DNA of 6,195 nt, taken from the NCBI GenBank assembly GCA_005799205.1, contig SYHM01000224.1, positions 1 through 6,195 of the forward strand, read 5' to 3'. This document shows, one piece after another, positions 1 to 4,733 of the stretch. The stretch is from Planctomycetia bacterium. GTDB taxonomy: Bacteria > Planctomycetota > Phycisphaerae > Phycisphaerales > SM1A02. Below the pieces are notes generated by a model. It saw only the letters and a program-made list of their open reading frames with translations. It had not been told where the DNA came from and made no database searches. The position numbers and the translations under genes were made by a program. Each line of letters opens with the position of its first letter. Positions within the stretch are counted from its first letter, which is position 1.

Positions 1-555
1 CGCGCCGTAGACCGCAGCGCTCGCAATCGCCCCGTGCACGACATGGTCGATCTTGTAGGTCTTCAGGCTAAAGACCTCCGCGAGCCGTCCGCGAATCTCA
101 TCGATGGCAATCATGCCGCGGAGGGCCGTGGCACCGTCAAGTGACGCAACCTGCGCTGCGGCAATCGCCACTGGATAAAAGTCGTTATGGCCAAACTCGC
201 CAGCCGTGTGGCCGAGCGCGGGGTTGTAGCCAAAGTTTGTTCCGTTTGAATCCCACTCGCGAACCGCTGCACTGTTGGCGACAACCGCTTTCTCAGGAGC
301 CACGCGCTGGCGCGATCCGAAGACGCAGGCCCCAGTGTTCTTTGTGCGATATCCAAGGGCTTCCTCTCGCAGTACGCGCGGAGCATTCGTGCCAAGTGCG
401 AGCGCGGAGACTCCGCAGAGCACGCTATCGGTGTGAAAGAGCGTGGTTCGTGCACGCACGTTTTCTGCTGGATCGCCCCCAGCCATGAAGTCGATTGCGT
501 ATTGCCCGATCCCGAGTGCTTGATTCGTGTTGCGAGGAAGTGTGGTCGCGCTCAT
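1..555 (-). CDS. prpD: MmgE/PrpD-family dehydratase (probable 2-methylcitrate dehydratase), N-terminal 185 residues
   Basis: This open frame starts at ATG 555 and runs off the left edge without a stop, so only the N-terminal 185 residues of a family usually near 450-500 aa are visible. Seen in the sequence: the early helix with VLCGVSALALG (residues 46-55), GACVFGSRQRVAPEKA (75-90), NSAAVREWDSNG (94-105) and GHTAGEFGHNDFYPV (115-129). These match the order of conserved blocks in MmgE/PrpD proteins, including the Asp/Asn- and His-rich segment that lines the active site. Family members dehydrate 2-methylcitrate to 2-methylaconitate in the 2-methylcitrate cycle of propionate breakdown; relatives include cis-aconitate decarboxylase. 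The start is supported by a GGAG six bases upstream. The gene sits 58 bp downstream of a B12/GTPase fusion gene on the same strand, which supports a propionate role. The family call is firm. The exact substrate, and hence the symbol, is an inference from context. Confidence 0.85.
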   Translation of the reverse strand, partial: MSATTLPRNTNQALGIGQYAIDFMAGGDPAENVRARTTLFHTDSVLCGVSALALGTNAPRVLREEALGYRTKNTGACVFGSRQRVAPEKAVVANSAAVREWDSNGTNFGYNPALGHTAGEFGHNDFYPVAIAAAQVASLDGATALRGMIAIDEIRGRLAEVFSLKTYKIDHVVHGAIASAAVYGA

Positions 556-561
556 TGTGGA

Positions 562-565
562 CTCC
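562..565 (-). promoter_or_regulatory. Ribosome binding site (GGAG) of the PrpD-family gene
   Basis: Read on the minus strand, GGAG lies six bases upstream of ATG 555. It is the only convincing Shine-Dalgarno sequence in front of any gene in the window, and it fixes the start of the PrpD-family protein. Confidence 0.65.
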
Positions 566-587
566 GTGGGTGTTTCGTGATTCTGGC

Positions 588-615
588 GAGCCGCGCAGTC
601 TAGCCGCTGCGGCTC
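588..615 (-). other. GC-rich inverted repeat at the junction between the fusion gene and the PrpD-family gene
   Basis: GAGCCGC (588-594) and GCGGCTC (609-615) form a perfect 7-bp inverted repeat with a 14-base loop. A competing 5-bp hairpin (602-606 with 610-614) lies inside the same stretch. The right arm overlaps the TGA stop of the fusion gene (614-616). No run of T follows on the minus strand, so it is not a standard intrinsic terminator. It could be a processing or attenuation element between the two genes, or chance in GC-rich DNA. Confidence 0.3.
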
Positions 616-1741
616 AAGCGTCGGTCAGCAGCGCTTCGTAGAGCTCGACGATCCCCTTGCCCTGCGTGGCGATCGTCTCGTAGATCTTTCGACCCCCAGC
701 AACATCGAGCAGCTCGCGCACCAATTGTGCCTCACCTGCGTGATCGGCCTTGTTGGCGACGAACAGATCAGCAATCTCGAGGATTCCAGCCTTATCCATC
801 TGCACGCTGTCGCCCATCCCAGGCACCGTGACCACGGCGGTGCGATCGACATGGTGGCGGATCGCAACATCATTCTGGCCAGCGCCAACCGTTTCGATGA
901 TGAGCGTTTCGTATCCAGCCGCACCAACGAGTCCAATGAGTTGGTCAAGCGACCTGTAATCCTCTCCGACGATCGCGAGACTTCGATAAAAGACATGTTC
1001 ATCGACCGAATTGAAGTCGACGCGCAGGCGGTCACCAAGCAGGGCTCCACCAGTGATCGGGCTCATGGGATCAAAGGCAATCACGGCGATTCGCGATCCG
1101 CGCCGTACGCCCTCGGCCGCCATCGCGGCCACGAGCGTGCTCTTGCCCGCCCCTGGGGCTCCAGTGATTCCAACAACGCGCTTGGGACGCCGAAGCGGCG
1201 TGTTCGCGGGAAGTCGACCTGCATTCGCCATCGACAGCAGTCGACCCAACCGTGCGGCTGGATTGGCGCCTTCGTCGAGCACTCGATAGTCGCGCACGGT
1301 CTCTCGCACGCTCTCGACGATGAGGTCCATGCTCGTGCCCGTGTGATAGACCCGCGCGACGCCACATTCGAGAAGCGCCGCAACATCTTCGTGCGGCACG
1401 ATGCCGCCGACATTGACTGGAATATCTGTGCGTCCAACGGCGCGCAGTTCATTGATCAGCTTGGGAACAAGCACCAGATGCGAATTGCTCATCATCGATG
1501 CAGCGATGCAGTCGACATCTTCGTCGCGCGCTCCGATCGCAAGACCTCGCGGGGTCTGCCAAAGCCCCGAGTAGATCACATGTACTCCGCTGTCGCGCAG
1601 AATGCGGGCGATCAACTTGACGCCGCGGTCGTGACCATCGAGCCCCATCTTGCCAAGAAGTACTCGTGGTCGGTGCGGCAAGTCTGCGCAGCGATCGCGC
1701 TTCTCGATCGAAGTCGTCGGATCCGTCAGCCCCCGCGCCAT
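614..1741 (-). CDS. meaB: Cobalamin-binding domain fused to a MeaB/ArgK-type GTPase (mutase chaperone)
   Basis: This 375-residue protein has two parts. Residues about 25-155 are a B12-binding domain like the small domain of methylmalonyl-CoA mutase. It carries the DxHxxG cobalamin-ligand motif (D35, H37, G40), the following LWQTP, the VGG of VGGIVPHED (111-119) and TGTSMD (134-139). The usual SxL is S82-M-M84. Residues about 185-375 are a MeaB/ArgK G domain: Walker A GAPGAGKST (194-202), FDPMSP (223-228), GGALLGDRLR (231-240), ETVGAGQ (283-289) and NKAD (330-333). MeaB-type GTPases gate cofactor loading and protect B12-dependent acyl-CoA mutases. The domain order is that of the front half of IcmF, but the mutase barrel is absent. 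The protein ends just after GKGIVELYEALL, so the C-terminal helical dimerisation arm of stand-alone MeaB is missing. The start overlaps the stop of the upstream gene (TGATG), implying coupled translation. Its partner mutase chain is not in the window. The domain calls are firm; the acyl-CoA substrate is unknown. Confidence 0.92.
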   Translation of the reverse strand: MARGLTDPTTSIEKRDRCADLPHRPRVLLGKMGLDGHDRGVKLIARILRDSGVHVIYSGLWQTPRGLAIGARDEDVDCIAASMMSNSHLVLVPKLINELRAVGRTDIPVNVGGIVPHEDVAALLECGVARVYHTGTSMDLIVESVRETVRDYRVLDEGANPAARLGRLLSMANAGRLPANTPLRRPKRVVGITGAPGAGKSTLVAAMAAEGVRRGSRIAVIAFDPMSPITGGALLGDRLRVDFNSVDEHVFYRSLAIVGEDYRSLDQLIGLVGAAGYETLIIETVGAGQNDVAIRHHVDRTAVVTVPGMGDSVQMDKAGILEIADLFVANKADHAGEAQLVRELLDVAGGRKIYETIATQGKGIVELYEALLTDA

Positions 1742-2427
1742 CAGTGCGAGTCTCGTCCCTGCGCACTCTCATCCATCGACAGAGACGCGACCTCGGGCGG
1801 CTCGGGCGGGATGACCTTTGTGCCATCGGCGCACCAGAGTTCGGGTTCGAATCGATTGGCGAGGCGACCAACAATGAGATGCGCATCTTGCATCATGTAG
1901 TCGTCGATCTTCAGTGTTTCGCCCGCCACTCCATGCACCGTTGCGACCGACTTGCTCATCCACCGCGACATGTCGATCGACTTGATCTGCGCTGACTGCA
2001 GCGCGAGGCCGTTCACAGTCAGCGTGCCATCGTTGTCGAGTGCGATCCGTTGCTTTCTCAATCTGATCGCGGCAAAGAGCATCCACGGAGCACTGATCAA
2101 GCCGCAGCCAATCATGTACACCCAAAGTTGCAATGGACGGTCGTATGCAGGAACGGGTTCTGGAATCGAATCCTTGAACCGTTGCAATACCGATTCTGCT
2201 TCGGTGTATTGGCGAATCTCATTCTCAGAAAGCGCCGTCGTTCCAGATTTCACTGCAAGCGCATCAAACACCAGTTTGTTCGCAGAGAACTCGTCAAATT
2301 CATGCTGGTGGTTTGGAATGCGGACCCAATAGTCGTATGCCCCCCACACTCCCAGTCCAAGCGAAAGCGCTGCGTACCCGACAAGCCAGAAGACTCGCTT
2401 CTTTCTCGGTGTTGCGACGACTGTCAT
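1741..2427 (-). CDS. Two-pass membrane protein of unknown function, coupled to the B12/GTPase gene
   Basis: I do not recognise a named family for this 228-residue protein. Seen: a basic N-terminus (RKKR, 8-11), a first membrane helix at about 12-31, a charged segment at about 35-97, a second helix at about 100-121, then RLRKQR (122-127) and a soluble tail. Positive residues beside both helices predict the N- and C-termini in the cytoplasm and the 35-97 loop outside. The tail from about 128 to 192 alternates short strands around an LDNDGTL turn and a SIDMSRWMSKS segment and ends in a helix. This resembles small PH-like membrane-associated domains, but that is only an impression. The extreme C-terminus is rich in Pro, Glu and Ser. 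Its TGA shares its A with the ATG of the downstream fusion gene, so it is probably made together with it. No Shine-Dalgarno precedes ATG 2427; a TAGAAT box sits 7 bases upstream instead. That this is a real gene is well supported; its function is unknown. Confidence 0.8.
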   Translation of the reverse strand: MTVVATPRKKRVFWLVGYAALSLGLGVWGAYDYWVRIPNHQHEFDEFSANKLVFDALAVKSGTTALSENEIRQYTEAESVLQRFKDSIPEPVPAYDRPLQLWVYMIGCGLISAPWMLFAAIRLRKQRIALDNDGTLTVNGLALQSAQIKSIDMSRWMSKSVATVHGVAGETLKIDDYMMQDAHLIVGRLANRFEPELWCADGTKVIPPEPPEVASLSMDESAQGRDSH

Positions 2428-2434
2428 GTGATTG

Positions 2435-2440
2435 ATTCTA
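2435..2440 (-). promoter_or_regulatory. Candidate -10 box (TAGAAT) for the leftward operon
   Basis: On the minus strand TAGAAT (five of six matches to TATAAT) is separated from ATG 2427 by seven bases, so the transcript would begin at or next to the start codon. No clear -35 element is present 16-18 bases further upstream. The absence of a Shine-Dalgarno sequence agrees with a leaderless mRNA. This is inferred from position and pattern only. Confidence 0.4.
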
Positions 2441-2451
2441 GCGAAACTTTC

Positions 2452-2479
2452 TTGCGCTGCGTGTCGCGCGCGCTATTGT
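2452..2479 (+). promoter_or_regulatory. Candidate promoter of the first secreted hydrolase gene
   Basis: TTGCGC (2452-2457) and TATTGT (2474-2479) are spaced by 16 bases. The -10-like box ends six bases before ATG 2486, so initiation would fall on the start codon. The -35 match is weak (three of six), the -10 match moderate (four of six). The region is the 58-bp divergent gap shared with the leftward operon. Confidence 0.35.
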
Positions 2480-2485
2480 CTCACC

Positions 2486-4660
2486 ATGAACAGAGTCATC
2501 ACGCGCCTGATGCTCTGGGGTGGAGTCACGATCGCAGTAGGCGCGAGCATGAGTTACGGTCAGTGCACTGGCGATCTTGATAGCGATTCGACCGTCAGTG
2601 CATCTGACCTCGCGATTGCACTGTCGGGATGGGGTGCGCCGGGGGTGAGCGACATCAATCTCGACGGCACAACCGATGGAGGCGACCTCGCGCTGCTCTT
2701 CTCGCACTGGGGTGCATTGTGTAATCAACCCATCGTTGACGTACGACTCGCGTGCGTTCCGCTCTCGATCCCTCCGTTCGCTTCGTATGTGCAGACATTT
2801 GTCGAAGGAACGGCCGTCCATGTTGCGATTGACTTGACGCTGACTCCGCTGCCAGTTCCACTCATCGGCCGCTTGTATGTCATCGACGCACGATCAGCCG
2901 CGCAGTGGGCGGCGAACGATGCCCTCGTCGATGTTCGCGGTTCGGCGCAAGAGGTGTTTGTCCAGAGCGGAAGTGTCGATCAGAATCGGTTCATGCTCGA
3001 CCAGCGGTCCGCGCCGCTCTCGGGTGATGGTGGACTTGCGCTCGGGCACGGCTATGACCTCGTGATTGACCTGAATGGAGACGGACGACTCTCGGGCGGC
3101 GACCTCATCGACGGACGCGACGATCGGGCGGCGATCTGGATGACTCGCGATCCTGCGCAGCGCGGGCCGCTCGAAGTGACGAGCGTCAGCAGTTACACCG
3201 CGAGTGGAGTCACGAGCGGATTTACACAAGCTCGACTCTGGTACCCAACATCGATCGCGACCCTCTCACCTCGACCCCTCGTCGTCCTGTCGCATGGCAA
3301 TCTTCAACAGTACCTCTGGTACGACTACCTCGCAGAGCATCTGGCGAGTTGGGGTTACATCGTCATCAGCCATCAAAACAACACGGTGCCCGGGGTCGAA
3401 ACTGCGTCGACCACGACGCTGCAGCACACGAACGCGATCCTGAGCCAACAGGCGACCATCGCGGGCGGAGCGCTGAGTGGCAAGATCGACTCGTCGCGCA
3501 TCGTGTGGATCGGACACAGCCGCGGCGGCGAGGGGGTGGTTCGCGCCTACGACCGGCTGTACGACAACACCTACACCCCGACCCAGTTTTCGCTCAATAG
3601 CGTCAAGTTTCTTTGCGCAATTGCGCCGACCGATCTGCTTGGGGCGAACTCGGCGCATCCGCACGCTGCAAACTTCATGCTGTTGTGGGGCTCGGCGGAT
3701 GGGGATGTCTCGGGGAATCCCGTCAATACCTCAGCGTGCGCCTTCAATATCGCAGAACGAAGCGTCGGCTTTCGAAACACGGTCTACATCCACGGGGCCG
3801 ATCACAATGACTTCACTTGCTGCGGGTACAACGATTTCGTTGGTCCAGCTGAAACCGAACTCGGTAACGAGGCAGCGCAGGCGATCGCGAAGGCATTCAT
3901 TCTTGTTGGGGTCAAGGTGCATGTGGACCAAGAGTTGCCACTCAAGGAATACTTGTGGCGTCCGAATGCAACCCTGCGACCTCCCCAAATCGCATCAACG
4001 ACAACGATCGTCAAGGAACTCCTTCCGCCACCCTCTGCAAACGTGCGGGTCATTGACAACTTCCAGACGCAGACTTCACAGTCCATGTCGAGTTCTGGCG
4101 GGACTGTCTCATCCACGGTCTCGAACATCTCAGAGGCGAAGGCTCGGGATACCGACGCATCCTTTGGTTGGAGCGCGGCGGACGCGCACAACGGTTCGAC
4201 ACGCACGACTTCAAATGACTCTCAGAGGATGCTCGCGTGCGATTGGACATCGTCGCAGCGGGTTGAGTGGTCGATACCCAACGCGCTCATGGACGTGAGT
4301 GGGTTCGACTTCGTTGAGCTGCGTGTCGCGCAAGGGACGCGCCATCCCAACACGGTCGCGCTCAACGGCCAAGCGACATTCACCCTCATGCTGCGCGATG
4401 CGGTCGGTACCGAAGCGCGCGTCTCATCATCGGCGCAAGGCGATGGGATCAACCTCCCGTACCAGCGAATCGGTGACGGGGCGGGGCTTGGATGGCAGAA
4501 TGAACTTCGCACCATTCGGTTGCGGCTCCGCGATTTTCAGGCAGAGGGCACGGGCATACAGCTCGGGCAGCTCAAAGCAGTGCGACTCGAGGTTGGAGAG
4601 GCGTCGGGTTCTGCCATCGGGCGATTCATCGTTGACGATTTGCAATTCACAAAAGAGTAA
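2486..4660 (+). CDS. Secreted alpha/beta hydrolase with N-terminal dockerin-like EF-hand repeat
   Basis: This 724-residue exported protein of unknown substrate has five parts. Residues 1-26 are a signal peptide (two Arg, then a hydrophobic stretch to about SYG). Residues 27-79 are a dockerin-like pair of calcium loops (D30/D32/D34/D41 and D56/N58/D60/D67), each followed by a DLAxxxSxWG helix and bracketed by C27 and C79. Residues about 83-235 are a beta-rich domain with a third EF-hand-like loop (D195, N197, D199, G200, D206). Residues about 240-480 are the hydrolase: LSHGN (268-272), nucleophile elbow GHSRGG with S345, acid D405 in GSADGD, and H440 in GADHNDF, giving a complete catalytic triad. 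After a Ser/Thr-rich linker (about 500-550), residues about 550-724 form a beta-sandwich-like domain ending RFIVDDLQF, possibly a binding module. An in-frame TTG at 2432 would add 18 residues, but ATG 2486 gives a clean signal peptide and is preferred. The elbow and layout suggest an esterase or lipase-like enzyme; this is not proven. A paralog follows directly. Confidence 0.88.
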   Translation: MNRVITRLMLWGGVTIAVGASMSYGQCTGDLDSDSTVSASDLAIALSGWGAPGVSDINLDGTTDGGDLALLFSHWGALCNQPIVDVRLACVPLSIPPFASYVQTFVEGTAVHVAIDLTLTPLPVPLIGRLYVIDARSAAQWAANDALVDVRGSAQEVFVQSGSVDQNRFMLDQRSAPLSGDGGLALGHGYDLVIDLNGDGRLSGGDLIDGRDDRAAIWMTRDPAQRGPLEVTSVSSYTASGVTSGFTQARLWYPTSIATLSPRPLVVLSHGNLQQYLWYDYLAEHLASWGYIVISHQNNTVPGVETASTTTLQHTNAILSQQATIAGGALSGKIDSSRIVWIGHSRGGEGVVRAYDRLYDNTYTPTQFSLNSVKFLCAIAPTDLLGANSAHPHAANFMLLWGSADGDVSGNPVNTSACAFNIAERSVGFRNTVYIHGADHNDFTCCGYNDFVGPAETELGNEAAQAIAKAFILVGVKVHVDQELPLKEYLWRPNATLRPPQIASTTTIVKELLPPPSANVRVIDNFQTQTSQSMSSSGGTVSSTVSNISEAKARDTDASFGWSAADAHNGSTRTTSNDSQRMLACDWTSSQRVEWSIPNALMDVSGFDFVELRVAQGTRHPNTVALNGQATFTLMLRDAVGTEARVSSSAQGDGINLPYQRIGDGAGLGWQNELRTIRLRLRDFQAEGTGIQLGQLKAVRLEVGEASGSAIGRFIVDDLQFTKE

Positions 4661-4733
4661 TGTTGTGCAGCTTCGGAGCGAGAATCACTGCACTTGGATT
4701 GGACTCCTGCCACTGTGCGGGTACTGTTGAGTG
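4661..4733 (+). promoter_or_regulatory. Intergenic gap with candidate promoter of the second hydrolase gene
   Basis: The 73-bp gap holds TTGGAC (4699-4704) and TACTGT (4722-4727), spaced by 17 bases, with the second box ending six bases before ATG 4734. This repeats the box-to-start spacing seen upstream of the first hydrolase gene (TATTGT then six bases). Both boxes match consensus weakly (three of six each). There is no clear Shine-Dalgarno sequence. A 6-bp inverted repeat (GTGCAG 4665-4670, CTGCAC 4688-4693) is present but has a 17-base loop and no T-tract, so no terminator for the first gene is evident. Read-through from the first gene is possible. Confidence 0.35.

Noticed and set aside
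141..488. Plus-strand frame (141-488) and another minus-strand frame (111-455) over the PrpD-family gene
   Set aside because: Both are shadows of the minus-strand frame from 555 to 1, which matches the MmgE/PrpD family over its whole length and has a good ribosome binding site.
725..1900. A long plus-strand open frame of 391 codons opposite the B12/GTPase and membrane protein genes
   Set aside because: It lies antisense to a gene with unmistakable cobalamin and GTPase motifs. Its own translation has no recognisable domain and a low-complexity mix of Arg, His and Ser, as expected of a GC-rich antisense shadow.
2432..2485. Upstream TTG start extending the first hydrolase by 18 residues
   Set aside because: The extension holds several Cys and Arg and would spoil the signal peptide. 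It also begins inside the region holding the candidate promoters. ATG 2486 gives a standard signal peptide like that of the paralog.
3477..4298. A plus-strand open frame of 273 codons within the first hydrolase gene
   Set aside because: It is out of frame with the hydrolase, extremely Arg/Ser rich and has no motif; the overlapping frame carries the full catalytic triad and has a paralog.
4665..4693. Inverted repeat GTGCAG/CTGCAC after the first hydrolase as a transcription terminator
   Set aside because: Only six base pairs with a 17-base loop and no following T-tract, so it does not meet the pattern of an intrinsic terminator.
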